A DNA stretch of 47,549 nucleotides from an uncultured Bacilli bacterium. GTDB lineage: Bacteria > Bacillota_I > Bacilli_A > ML615J-28 > CAG-313. The stretch is from assembly GCA_934098295.1 (NCBI GenBank), contig CAKONV010000016.1, positions 1-47,549 on the forward strand. The letters run 5' to 3'. Below are positions 25,432 to 33,581 of the stretch, in pieces. Positions within the stretch are counted from its first letter, which is position 1; every line of letters starts with the position of its first letter. A model generated the notes under the pieces. It ran no database searches, was not told the origin of the DNA, and saw only the letters and a list, made by a program, of their open reading frames with translations. A program made the position numbers and the translations under genes.

Positions 25432-26075
25432 GAAAAAAAATAAAATTGTCTTTGTTTTTACTTTCCATTAGCATTCTTTTTTTTCTAAGCTGTAAATATA
25501 TTGTTGGTGCTAATAAGTCTAAAAATACAATTTGTATTGATATTGGCCATGGTGGATATGACCCTGGAGCGGTAGTCGGTGAAAATCTAGAAAAAGATAT
25601 CACATTGAAGGCAGGACTTACTATAGGAATGTACTTGGAAGAAACAGGATATAATGTGGTTTATACGCGAAAAGATGATGAATCATTAGATACTAACAAA
25701 ACCAAAGACATGCATAAAAGGCTTAAAGTAATTAATAGTAATCATTTATTATATATATCTATTCACGCTAATATTTACACAAACAAAATTCCTCATGGTA
25801 CACAATGCTTTTATAAAAAGAATGATTTAGAATCTGAAAAACTTGCCTCTTCAATTCAAAAAATGGTAAAAATTTTTGATAAAACTAATACACGATTTGA
25901 AAAAAGTATAACTGGCAAATTTTTAATTGAAAATGCTAATACTACTGGTTGCATTGTAGAACTGGGATTCATGACTAATAAAGATGATTTAACAAAAATG
26001 ACAGATGAAAAAGAACTGAATAGATTATGTCTTTATATATATATGGGAATATTAGATTACTTAGAAAACAGGTGA
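25425..26075 (+). CDS. cwlD: CwlD-like N-acetylmuramoyl-L-alanine amidase
   Basis: 216 residues, TTG start. A signal peptide or anchor (KLSLFLLSISILFFLSC) precedes an Amidase_3 domain that cuts the bond between muramic acid and the peptide stem. Zinc ligands H42 (DIGHGGYDPG), E56 (NLEKDITL) and H114 (SIHAN), and catalytic E179 (VELGFMTN), are all visible. Size and layout fit CwlD, which makes muramic-delta-lactam in spore cortex, more than multi-domain vegetative amidases. The specific CwlD role is inferred; a small vegetative amidase is the alternative. The start lies in a hairpin. Confidence 0.8.
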   Translation: MNRKKIKLSLFLLSISILFFLSCKYIVGANKSKNTICIDIGHGGYDPGAVVGENLEKDITLKAGLTIGMYLEETGYNVVYTRKDDESLDTNKTKDMHKRLKVINSNHLLYISIHANIYTNKIPHGTQCFYKKNDLESEKLASSIQKMVKIFDKTNTRFEKSITGKFLIENANTTGCIVELGFMTNKDDLTKMTDEKELNRLCLYIYMGILDYLENR

Positions 26076-26079
26076 AAAA

Positions 26080-26580
26080 ATGAAAGAACTAACACTAAAA
26101 GTTATTGAAGATAAAAAAATGATTGAATTAGGAACAATACTAACATCATTTGCATATCCCGATTTAGTAATAGCATTAACCGGTGATCTTGGTGCTGGAA
26201 AAACTACTTTTACTAAAGGAATAGGATTAGCTTTAGGCATTAAAAGAGTTATCAACAGTCCGACATTCACAATAATGAAAATATATGATGCTACTAATAA
26301 AATTAATGGCATTGAAAAACTATATCATTTAGATGTATATCGAGTAACTTCTTCAAGTGATGACTTTGAACTATCAGAATATTTTGAAATGAATGGATTA
26401 ACTGTAATTGAATGGGCTGATATAATTGAAGATTTATTACCCGAAAAACTTTGGCGTATGCAAATTAAAAATATAGATGAAAATAGTCGATTAGTAAAAA
26501 TAATATTTAATGATGATACCAATGTAGGCGAATTAGAAAAAGTATTAGAGGAGAAAAATTATGAAGTTATTCATGGATAG
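26080..26580 (+). CDS. tsaE: TsaE, ATPase of the t6A complex
   Basis: 166 residues. With TsaB and TsaD it installs threonylcarbamoyl on adenosine 37 of ANN-decoding tRNAs. Walker A is ALTGDLGAGKTTF; INSPTFTIMK is the switch region; LYHLDVYRV and VIEWAD are further family marks. It starts four bases after the amidase stop and overlaps tsaB by 20 bases. Confidence 0.94.
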   Translation: MKELTLKVIEDKKMIELGTILTSFAYPDLVIALTGDLGAGKTTFTKGIGLALGIKRVINSPTFTIMKIYDATNKINGIEKLYHLDVYRVTSSSDDFELSEYFEMNGLTVIEWADIIEDLLPEKLWRMQIKNIDENSRLVKIIFNDDTNVGELEKVLEEKNYEVIHG

Positions 26581-27145
26581 TTCAACTAATTATTTATATT
26601 TATCAATAGTATCAGACACTTTTGTTAAATACTTTACTAGATATGGAAAATGTGATCATTCTGAAACGATGGTTGATTATTTAGGAAAGTTTTTAAAAGA
26701 TAATGAAATTAGTGTTGATGACATTGATGAAGTTTACGTAGGAAGAGGACCTGGTTCTTATACAGGATTAAGAATCGCTGGAACAATTGCTAAAGTATTT
26801 AGTTTTTGTAAACAAACAGCATTTTATAGTTTTTCATCCCTTGATTTAATATTAGCATCAGTTATATCTAATGATGGTGCCTATATTGCTAGAATTGATG
26901 CTAAAAAGAATCATAGTTATTATAAAGCTGTTACCATCAAAAATGGAAACATTAAAGTTGATATTGATGAATGCTTTGAAGAAAATAGTAAAATAGAAGC
27001 ACTTACTGACTACAAAATTATTGACATAAATGATGAATTTTTTGAAAATGGGAAAATGCTTGGCTACATTATAGCTAATGCTAAATTATATCGAGAAGAA
27101 GACTTTTTAGATTATACCCCTAATTACATTCGTAGTGGTATTTAA
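26561..27145 (+). CDS. tsaB: TsaB, TsaD partner in t6A synthesis
   Basis: 194 residues, an inactive TsaD paralogue that dimerises with it. GRGPGSYTGLRIAGTIAKVF is the diagnostic motif; KLFMDSSTNYLYLS is the usual N-terminus. It is a little short (family about 220-235), and the C-terminal part is reduced. GAGGAG precedes the ATG inside tsaE. Confidence 0.92.
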   Translation: MKLFMDSSTNYLYLSIVSDTFVKYFTRYGKCDHSETMVDYLGKFLKDNEISVDDIDEVYVGRGPGSYTGLRIAGTIAKVFSFCKQTAFYSFSSLDLILASVISNDGAYIARIDAKKNHSYYKAVTIKNGNIKVDIDECFEENSKIEALTDYKIIDINDEFFENGKMLGYIIANAKLYREEDFLDYTPNYIRSGI

Positions 27146-27146
27146 T

Positions 27147-27575
27147 ATGATAAAAATATTAGAAATGTCTAGCTGTGATGTTTTACAAGTAGTGAAATTA
27201 GAAGAAAAAATTTTAGGAGAAACATTAGGCGAAGAATTCCTTTTAAAAGGAATAATAAATAATCCTTCAATGTTTTTAGTAGCAAAACAAAACGATAAAG
27301 TTATAGGATATATCAGTGGTTATTTTATGGATGGCATCGGAGAAATATATAATTTTCTAGTCGATGATATATATCAAAGACAAGGAATTGGAAATATGCT
27401 GTTTGATAAATTAATGGAAATCAATAAAGTTACAAGCCTTACTTTAGAGGTAAGAGATAGTAACCAAAAAGGATATAACTTTTATTTAAAAAAAGGATTT
27501 AAAGAAATTTCAGTGAGAAAGAATTATTACAAAAATGGCGATGATGCCATTGTAATGATAAAGGAAAAAATATGA
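27147..27575 (+). CDS. rimI: RimI-like ribosomal-protein alanine N-acetyltransferase
   Basis: 142 residues from ATG 27147, one base after the tsaB stop (an upstream GTG would overlap tsaB). GNAT fold that acetylates the N-terminus of ribosomal protein S18. Acetyl-CoA loop: VDDIYQRQGIGNMLFDKLM; C-terminal block LEVRDSNQKGYNFYLKKGFK is the RimI signature. Position between tsaB and tsaD is the standard Bacillota arrangement. Confidence 0.92.
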   Translation: MIKILEMSSCDVLQVVKLEEKILGETLGEEFLLKGIINNPSMFLVAKQNDKVIGYISGYFMDGIGEIYNFLVDDIYQRQGIGNMLFDKLMEINKVTSLTLEVRDSNQKGYNFYLKKGFKEISVRKNYYKNGDDAIVMIKEKI

Positions 27576-28534
27576 TAATATTAGCAATAGAATCAAGCTG
27601 TGATGAAACAGCCATGGCCATAGTTGAAAATGGCCGAAAAGTAATTAGCAACGTTGTATATACACAAATAGCTATTCACACTCTTTATGGTGGTGTTGTT
27701 CCTGAAGTTGCTAGTAGAGAACATATAGCTAAAGTAACGAGAGTTTTAAAATCATGTTTAGAAGAAGCTAAAATGGGAGTAGATGATGTTGATGCTATCG
27801 CAGTAACAAGTGAACCAGGACTAATTGGCTCATTAATGGTCGGCATTAATACAGCTAAAACATTGAGTTTAATATACAATAAACCTCTTTTATATGTAAA
27901 TCATATTCATGGACATATATATGCCAATTATCTAGAAGATGATTTTTCTTTTCCTCTTTTGGCCCTTGTTGTTTCAGGTGGACATACGGAACTTGTTCTA
28001 ATGAAAGATCATTTTGACTTTCAACTCTTAGGTGAAACTTTAGATGATGCGGTCGGTGAAGCATATGATAAGGTAGCAAGAGTAGTAAATGTTGGCTATC
28101 CAGGTGGGCCAATTCTTGATAAGATGGCTGCTTTAGGGGAACCAACTTACCAATTACCTCATATAAAATTAGGCAAAGATTCATATAACTTTAGTTTTTC
28201 GGGATTAAAATCGGCTGTTATAAATTTATATCATAAAACCGAAGAGAAAGGTGAAAAGTTAGATTACAATAATCTTGCCGCAAGTTTTCAATCTGCCGTT
28301 ATTGATGTATTAGTTTCAAAAACTAAAAAGGCTGCCTTAGAATATCAAGTAAAACAAGTTATTATAGCTGGTGGCGTTGCTGCGAATAAAGGCTTAAGAA
28401 GTGCTATGAAAGAAACAATGGATGAACTAGGAATTAAACTAGTTGTTCCTTCATTTAAATATTGTACTGACAATGCTAGCATGATTGGGGCTGCAGCATA
28501 TTTTCAATATCTTGTTAAAGGATATAATAAATAG
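27572..28534 (+). CDS. tsaD: TsaD, catalytic subunit for t6A tRNA modification
   Basis: 320 residues. Transfers threonylcarbamoyl to tRNA A37. AIESSCDETAMAIVENGR and YGGVVPEVASREHI are intact; NHIHGHIYAN holds the metal-binding histidines (H111, H115). LVVSGGHTEL, GGVAANKGLR and DNASMIGAAAY complete the ASKHA core. Its ATG overlaps the rimI TGA. A terminator follows at once. Confidence 0.96.
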   Translation: MIILAIESSCDETAMAIVENGRKVISNVVYTQIAIHTLYGGVVPEVASREHIAKVTRVLKSCLEEAKMGVDDVDAIAVTSEPGLIGSLMVGINTAKTLSLIYNKPLLYVNHIHGHIYANYLEDDFSFPLLALVVSGGHTELVLMKDHFDFQLLGETLDDAVGEAYDKVARVVNVGYPGGPILDKMAALGEPTYQLPHIKLGKDSYNFSFSGLKSAVINLYHKTEEKGEKLDYNNLAASFQSAVIDVLVSKTKKAALEYQVKQVIIAGGVAANKGLRSAMKETMDELGIKLVVPSFKYCTDNASMIGAAAYFQYLVKGYNK

Positions 28535-28544
28535 GAAAAAATTA

Positions 28545-28582
28545 AAAAGTAATGCTTTTTCATAAAACATTACTTTTTTTTC
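28545..28582 (+). terminator. Intrinsic terminator after tsaD
   Basis: AAAAGTAATG (28545-28554) with CATTACTTTT (28568-28577) and a further T-run; perfect 10-bp stem. Confidence 0.8.
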
Positions 28583-28634
28583 TAACTCCCACATATGATT
28601 AAAAAGATGAAAATAAAAAGGGGAGGTCTTGCAA

Positions 28635-28663
28635 TTGATTTGAAAAAAAAAATAAATTATGAT
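28635..28663 (+). promoter_or_regulatory. Promoter for the oxaloacetate decarboxylase operon
   Basis: TTGATT (28635-28640), 17-bp spacing, TATGAT (28658-28663). The ~95-nt leader holds a small inverted repeat, CTGTT-AACAC-AACAG (28721-28735), possibly an operator, before AAGGAGAG at 28750. Confidence 0.5.
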
Positions 28664-28764
28664 AAAATTAATTGAAGTTTTTGGATTTTTTTTAGATCCA
28701 GGCAATTTCTTAATAACTACTGTTAACACAACAGCAAAAATAAATAAAAAGGAGAGCAAAAAAA

Positions 28765-30168
28765 ATGAGTGTAAAAATTGTTGATACTTGTTTAAGAGAT
28801 GGTCATCAATCACTACTTGCTACAAGACTTACAACTGCAGATATTTTACCTGTAGCAGAACTTCTTGATAAGGCTGGTTATTATGCCCTTGAAGTATGGG
28901 GCGGAGCAACTTTTGATGCTTGTATTCGTTTCTTAAATGAAGATCCATGGGAAAGATTACGTCTTATTCGTAAGGCTTGCCCAAACACAAAATTACAAAT
29001 GCTATTTAGAGGTCAAAACATTTTAGGATATCACCACTACGCTGATGATGTAGTAGACAAATTTGTCCAAAAATCATTAGAAAATGGAATTGATATTATT
29101 CGTGTTTTTGATGCTTTAAATGATTTACGTAATTTGAAGAGTGCTGTAGAGGCTACAAATAAGTACAAAAAACAATATGGCGGACATTGCCAAATAGCAT
29201 TATCTTATACAACTAGCCCTGTTCACACTATTGACTATTTCGTTTCTTTAGCGAAAGAAGTAGAAAAAATGGGAGCTGATTCTATTTGTATTAAAGATAT
29301 GGCGGGAGTATTACTTCCAGAACAAGCTTATGAGTTAGTATCAAAAATTAAGGCTAGCGTAAAATTACCATTAGAATTACATACACATTGTACTGGTGGT
29401 ATTGCCGAAATGACCGTTATGAAAGCTATTCAAGCTGGCTGCGATATCATCGATACTGCCTTATCACCTTTATCTGGTGGTACTAGCCAACCATGTACAG
29501 AATCTTTAGAGTATGCTTTACAAAATACTGAATATGATCCAAAGTTAAATTTAGACTATCTAAAACAAGCTAGTGATATATTAACAGTTGTGAAGGATCG
29601 CTTCTTAAAAGAAGGTAAACTTAACCCTAAAGCTTTAACAGTTAACCCAAGTATTTTAAAATACCAAGTTCCTGGTGGTATGCTTTCAAACTTAATGAGC
29701 CAATTAAATGCTCAAGGTGCTATGGATAAATATGAAGAAGTTTTAAAAGAAATTCCTCGTGTTCGTAAAGACTTAGGTTATCCTCCACTAGTAACACCAT
29801 TATCACAAATGGTAGGTACACAAGCTGTTATGAATGTACTATTTGGTGAAAGATACAAATCTTGTCCAAAAGAAATTATTGACTATTTAAAAGGAAATTA
29901 TGGAGCTGCTCCTGCTAAAGTAGATGAAGAAATTAGACACAAAATCATCGGCGATGCAGAAGTAATTACATATCGTCCTGCTGATAAAATTGCTCCTGAG
30001 TTTGAAGCTATTAAAGCTAAATACAGTAATGTATGTAGAAGCGATGAAGATGTACTATCTTGCGCATTATTTGAAAATATTGCTGTAAAATTCTTAGAAA
30101 ATAAGTATAATAAAAAACCAGAACAAGAAGTTGAAGAATTTAATGTTGTTATAGGAGATGGTGAATAA
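28765..30168 (+). CDS. oadA: Oxaloacetate decarboxylase alpha subunit (carboxyltransferase)
   Basis: 467 residues. It moves the carboxyl group of oxaloacetate onto biotin, giving pyruvate. VDTCLRDGHQSLLATRL and GGATFDACIRFLNEDPWERL are the active-site blocks; LPLELHTHCTGG carries the metal-binding HxH; LSPLSGGTSQP and IKDMAG follow. It stops after the carboxyltransferase and conserved tail, with no biotinyl domain, which is encoded separately 340 bases downstream. Strong AAGGAGAG site and near-optimal codons suggest high expression. Confidence 0.94.
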   Translation: MSVKIVDTCLRDGHQSLLATRLTTADILPVAELLDKAGYYALEVWGGATFDACIRFLNEDPWERLRLIRKACPNTKLQMLFRGQNILGYHHYADDVVDKFVQKSLENGIDIIRVFDALNDLRNLKSAVEATNKYKKQYGGHCQIALSYTTSPVHTIDYFVSLAKEVEKMGADSICIKDMAGVLLPEQAYELVSKIKASVKLPLELHTHCTGGIAEMTVMKAIQAGCDIIDTALSPLSGGTSQPCTESLEYALQNTEYDPKLNLDYLKQASDILTVVKDRFLKEGKLNPKALTVNPSILKYQVPGGMLSNLMSQLNAQGAMDKYEEVLKEIPRVRKDLGYPPLVTPLSQMVGTQAVMNVLFGERYKSCPKEIIDYLKGNYGAAPAKVDEEIRHKIIGDAEVITYRPADKIAPEFEAIKAKYSNVCRSDEDVLSCALFENIAVKFLENKYNKKPEQEVEEFNVVIGDGE

Positions 30169-30169
30169 T

Positions 30170-30487
30170 ATGTTTTTAAGTATTCCAAGTATTGATCCAT
30201 ATAATTTAGGCTTTGGTGAAGCCTGCTTAATATCATTAATATGCATGTTAATCGTTTTTGGTATGTTAGCAATTTTATGGGGTATTGTATCATTATTTAA
30301 GTTTATCCCTGCTGGAAAGAAAAAAGAAGAACTTCCAGCTGTTAAAAAAGCTGTTGTATCTAAACCAGCTTTAAAGTTAGAAGATATTAAGGATGAAGAT
30401 ATGATGGTAGCTGCTCTTGTTGCAACTATTGAATACCATAATGAAACTAAAAAGGATGTACATGTTGTATCCATTAAAGAAATTTAA
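30170..30487 (+). CDS. oadG: Oxaloacetate decarboxylase gamma-like subunit
   Basis: 105 residues from ATG 30170, two bases after oadA, with GGAGATGGTG upstream. One membrane helix (LISLICMLIVFGMLAILWGI, residues about 17-40), then a Lys/Glu/Pro-rich cytoplasmic tail and a short terminal block (MVAALVATIEYHNETKKD) typical of OadG_N-type proteins. It is thought to anchor the carboxyltransferase to the membrane pump. Assignment depends largely on size and position. Confidence 0.82.
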   Translation: MFLSIPSIDPYNLGFGEACLISLICMLIVFGMLAILWGIVSLFKFIPAGKKKEELPAVKKAVVSKPALKLEDIKDEDMMVAALVATIEYHNETKKDVHVVSIKEI

Positions 30488-30507
30488 ATAAAAAGAGGAG
30501 AATAAAT

Positions 30508-30843
30508 ATGAAAGTTTATAAAATTAAAGTTAATGGTAAGGCTTACGAAGTTGAAGTAGAAACAGTAAGCGAAAATAATGAAAAGATTGAAGTAGCTAAA
30601 AAAGCTCCAGTAGCCCAAGCAAGTGGCGAAGAAAAAGCTGTAAAGGCTCCTATGGCTGGTACAATTTTAAGCGTAAAAGTTAATGTTGGCGATCAAATTA
30701 ACGTTGGTGATGTTTTAGTAGTTCTTGAAGCTATGAAACTTGAAAACGAAGTAAAATCACAAGTAGCTGGTACTGTAACAGCTATTAACGTATCAAAAGG
30801 TTCTGCTGTTAAAAACGGTGATGTAATTATTGTTGTTAAATAA
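30508..30843 (+). CDS. Biotin carboxyl carrier protein of the decarboxylase
   Basis: 111 residues. Short N-terminal domain (KVYKIKVNGKAYEVEVE), an Ala/Pro/Lys linker, then a biotinyl domain: VKAPMAGTILSVKVNVGDQI and LEAMKLENEV, where K77 is the biotin-bearing lysine. It carries carboxyl groups from OadA to the OadB pump. RBS GAGGAGA. BirA and BioY for biotin loading and uptake are encoded in the same cluster. Confidence 0.94.
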   Translation: MKVYKIKVNGKAYEVEVETVSENNEKIEVAKKAPVAQASGEEKAVKAPMAGTILSVKVNVGDQINVGDVLVVLEAMKLENEVKSQVAGTVTAINVSKGSAVKNGDVIIVVK

Positions 30844-30855
30844 TAGGTGAATAAC

Positions 30856-32043
30856 ATGGAATTTATTGGAGATTTATTTAAAGAATTCTTCTCTAGTATG
30901 GGATTCATGGATTCAAACTTTTATTTAAGATTAATCATGATGGTTATTGGTATCATTTTGATTTATCTTGCTATAGCTAAAGATTTTGAACCATACCTAC
31001 TTATCCCAATTGGTGTTGGAATTCTACTTACTAATTTAGCCCCTGGTTTATACGACCCAGAGAATAGTTCAGGCTTATTATATGAAATGCACAAGGGAGT
31101 AACATTAGAATTATTTCCACCTCTAATCTTCTTAGGAATTGGTGCCACAACCGACTTCGGCCCACTAATCTCTAATCCAAAAAGTTTATTATTAGGTGCT
31201 GCTGCTCAATTAGGTATTTTTGCCACTTTCATTGGTGGTATCTTACTTGGTTTTGATGGTTTAGTTGCTTCTTCAATTGGTATCATTGGTGGTGCTGATG
31301 GACCTACAGCTATTTTCTTATCAAATCGTCTACTAAGTGGTGGTGTATTCAGTAACACATTGTTTGGTTTGAATAATGTATCTGGTGAAACACTATGTGC
31401 TATAATTGCCGTAGTTGCTTACTCATACATGGCGTTAGTACCTATTATTCAACCTCCTATTATCAAACTTCTTACAAGCAAGAAAGAACGTTTAATTCAC
31501 ATGGATCAAACAAGAGAAGTATCACAAAGAGAAAAAATTATTTTCCCAATCGTTGTAATGATTATCGTAATTTTAGCTCTTCCTGACTGTGCAGCTTTAA
31601 TTGGTATGTTAATGCTTGGTAATTTAATTAAAGAATCAGGCGTTGTTCCTAACTTAGTTGATGCCGCTTCTCGTACATTGTTATATGCAATTACTATTTT
31701 ACTTGGATTATCAGTAGGTGCTACTGCCCGTTTAGATGATCCAAGGACAGCAATTTTATTCCTTGCAATCTTATTCTTAGGTTTAATTGCTTTCTCATTC
31801 GCTACTGCTGGTGGTGTATTAATTGGTAAATTAATGTGCAAATTAACAGGTGGTAAAGTTAACCCTATGATTGGTGCTGCCGGTGTATCAGCAGTTCCAA
31901 TGGCTGCTCGTGTAGTTCACAAAATTGGTCAAGAAGAAGATAGTTCAAACTATTTATTAATGGCTGCTATGGGACCTAACGTAGCTGGTGTAATTGGCTC
32001 TGCTATTGCTGCTGGTTTATTATTAAAGATTTTTGGTAACTAA
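30856..32043 (+). CDS. oadB: Oxaloacetate decarboxylase beta subunit, Na+ pump
   Basis: 395 residues from ATG 30856 (a GTG nine bases earlier is part of the AGGTGA site). An integral membrane protein that decarboxylates carboxybiotin and exports Na+. FPPLIFLGIGATTDFGPLI, GIIGGADGPTAIFLSNRL and ILLGLSVGATARLDDP are the sodium-binding regions of the family. Glutaconyl- and methylmalonyl-CoA decarboxylases have near-identical beta subunits, but OadA upstream makes oxaloacetate the likely substrate. Confidence 0.94.
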   Translation: MEFIGDLFKEFFSSMGFMDSNFYLRLIMMVIGIILIYLAIAKDFEPYLLIPIGVGILLTNLAPGLYDPENSSGLLYEMHKGVTLELFPPLIFLGIGATTDFGPLISNPKSLLLGAAAQLGIFATFIGGILLGFDGLVASSIGIIGGADGPTAIFLSNRLLSGGVFSNTLFGLNNVSGETLCAIIAVVAYSYMALVPIIQPPIIKLLTSKKERLIHMDQTREVSQREKIIFPIVVMIIVILALPDCAALIGMLMLGNLIKESGVVPNLVDAASRTLLYAITILLGLSVGATARLDDPRTAILFLAILFLGLIAFSFATAGGVLIGKLMCKLTGGKVNPMIGAAGVSAVPMAARVVHKIGQEEDSSNYLLMAAMGPNVAGVIGSAIAAGLLLKIFGN

Positions 32044-32045
32044 AA

Positions 32046-32603
32046 ATGAACGTAAAAAGGTTAGCAACAGATAGTGTATTTCTATGCATATTAATTATTA
32101 GTGCATTTACAAATGTTGTTATTCCGATAACAGAAATAGCTTTTACTTTACAATTACTCGTTGTTTTTCTTATATGCTATCTATTGCCATTGACTGATTC
32201 AATGATAATACTTCTAGCATATATTGTAATGGGATTAATTGGAATACCAGTATTTTCTGCAGGTGGTGGTATTGGTTACTTAGTTAAACCAACTTTTGGA
32301 TATATTTTAGGATTTGTAGTTATGCCAATTGTTATGTGGTTGGCTGACAAATTGCCAATAAAATCAGATTGGCTTAAAAGCATTGTAAAAGGAATAATTG
32401 GCCTATTTGTTTTATATTTAATTGGAACAATTTATTTTTGCATTGTAAAAAATGTTTACTTAAATGTTGATAATAAAGTAACATTTGTAGCGGCTTTACT
32501 TGCTTGTGTAATACCTTTTATACCAATTGATTTAATCAAAATGGTTTTAGCTATCGTAATTAAACGCCGACTAAAAGTAGTCATCGATAAAGATATAAAG
32601 TGA
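32046..32603 (+). CDS. bioY: BioY, biotin-specific component of an ECF transporter
   Basis: 185 residues and about six membrane segments, starting two bases after oadB. Family marks: ITEIAFTLQLLVVFLICYLL and VFSAGGGIGYLVKPTFGYIL. It captures biotin and works with a shared energising module (EcfAAT) not seen here. Lying between oadB and birA, it supplies the cofactor of the decarboxylase, which suggests that the cell takes up biotin. Confidence 0.9.
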   Translation: MNVKRLATDSVFLCILIISAFTNVVIPITEIAFTLQLLVVFLICYLLPLTDSMIILLAYIVMGLIGIPVFSAGGGIGYLVKPTFGYILGFVVMPIVMWLADKLPIKSDWLKSIVKGIIGLFVLYLIGTIYFCIVKNVYLNVDNKVTFVAALLACVIPFIPIDLIKMVLAIVIKRRLKVVIDKDIK

Positions 32604-32616
32604 GGAAAGACCACAA

Positions 32617-33345
32617 ATGAATAAAATTATTCATTTTGATGAAATCACTTCTACTAATGATTATTTAAAAGATAATTATAATAAATTACCAAACTATACA
32701 ATTTGTTATGCTGATTATCAAACCAAAGGAAGAGGAAGAACAAATAGAAAGTGGCAAGCGAATAAAGGTGATAACATTACAATGTCAGTTTTAATAAATG
32801 ACAAACAGTTAATTGAATCAGTATCATTTATTCCTTGTATAACCCTTCAAATTGCGGTAAGTGTTCATAAAGTACTTTCACAATATGTTTCCAATCTAAA
32901 GATAAAATGGCCCAATGATTTATTAGTTGATGGTAAAAAACTATGTGGTATTCTAACGGAAGGCATTTCTACTAGCAATTGCATTGAGGCAATTATTAGT
33001 GGAATTGGAATAAACGTTAATCAAGAAAATTTTGTAGAAGAATTGATAAATAACACGACAAGTGTTTGTATAGAAACTAACAAAAAATTTGAAATAAAAG
33101 ATTTAATTGTAGAGTTGAGTAAAAAAATAACTGATGATTTAAATAGTTTCTTTTTAAACAATTACTCATCAATAGATTACTTAAAAGAACATCTATTTGG
33201 AATAAATGAAATGGTGAGTTTTTATAGAAATAATGAAATAGAAACTGGCACTATTATAGATGTCAATAATGATGGCAGTTTAAAACTAAACGTAAATGGA
33301 AAAAACATTGACGTCGAAAGTGGAGAAATAAAAATAATCAGATAA
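32617..33345 (+). CDS. birA: Biotin-protein ligase (no DNA-binding domain)
   Basis: 242 residues. It activates biotin with ATP and attaches it to the carrier lysine. TKGRGRTNRKWQANKG is the biotinyl-AMP loop; KIKWPNDLLVDGKKLCGILTE is the catalytic block. The C-terminal SH3-like domain (GTIIDVNNDGSLKLNVNGK) is present. It starts directly with IHFDEITSTNDYL, so the HTH repressor domain of E. coli or B. subtilis BirA is absent and it should not autoregulate. RBS GAGGAAAG. Confidence 0.93.
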   Translation: MNKIIHFDEITSTNDYLKDNYNKLPNYTICYADYQTKGRGRTNRKWQANKGDNITMSVLINDKQLIESVSFIPCITLQIAVSVHKVLSQYVSNLKIKWPNDLLVDGKKLCGILTEGISTSNCIEAIISGIGINVNQENFVEELINNTTSVCIETNKKFEIKDLIVELSKKITDDLNSFFLNNYSSIDYLKEHLFGINEMVSFYRNNEIETGTIIDVNNDGSLKLNVNGKNIDVESGEIKIIR

Positions 33346-33351
33346 AAATTA

Positions 33352-33390
33352 AAAAGCGGTAATAGCGTATAAGCTATTATCGCTTTTATA
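33352..33390 (+). terminator. Intrinsic terminator after birA
   Basis: AAAAGCGGTAATAGC (33352-33366) pairs with GCTATTATCGCTTTT (33373-33387). The core stem is the same as at 23400-23440. Confidence 0.8.
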
Positions 33391-33496
33391 CATTCTTAAA
33401 TAAAAAGGCTGCTAAAATTTTTAAGATTAAATTCGTTTGTTTTATAAGTGGTGTAGGAAACAAAAAATGTGTCGATGTAAAAAAATTTCACTAGTC

Positions 33497-33525
33497 TTGA
33501 AAATACTTGTTCTTAGTGATATAAT
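33497..33525 (+). promoter_or_regulatory. Strong promoter for the groEL-like gene
   Basis: TTGAAA (33497-33502), 17-bp spacing, TGATATAAT with TATAAT at 33520-33525. A TCACTA / TAGTGA inverted repeat brackets the -35 region. No CIRCE (HrcA) element is present. The remaining 33391-33581 is AT-rich with no other feature. Confidence 0.65.
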
Positions 33526-33581
33526 ATATTTATAATAAAATGGGAGAAGTATATACTTTTTTAAAAAGGAGGTAATTAATC

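Noticed and set aside
27855..28184. 109-codon open frame on the minus strand inside tsaD
   Set aside because: It lies wholly opposite the strongly conserved tsaD coding sequence, has no ribosome binding site and resembles no protein; a shadow frame.
30094..30474. 126-codon minus-strand frame opposite oadG
   Set aside because: Composition reflects the reverse complement of OadG; no start signal, promoter or similarity.
33400..33581. CIRCE or CtsR operator expected before a groEL gene
   Set aside because: Neither the TTAGCACTC inverted repeat nor CtsR heptad direct repeats can be found; only a short TCACTA/TAGTGA repeat.
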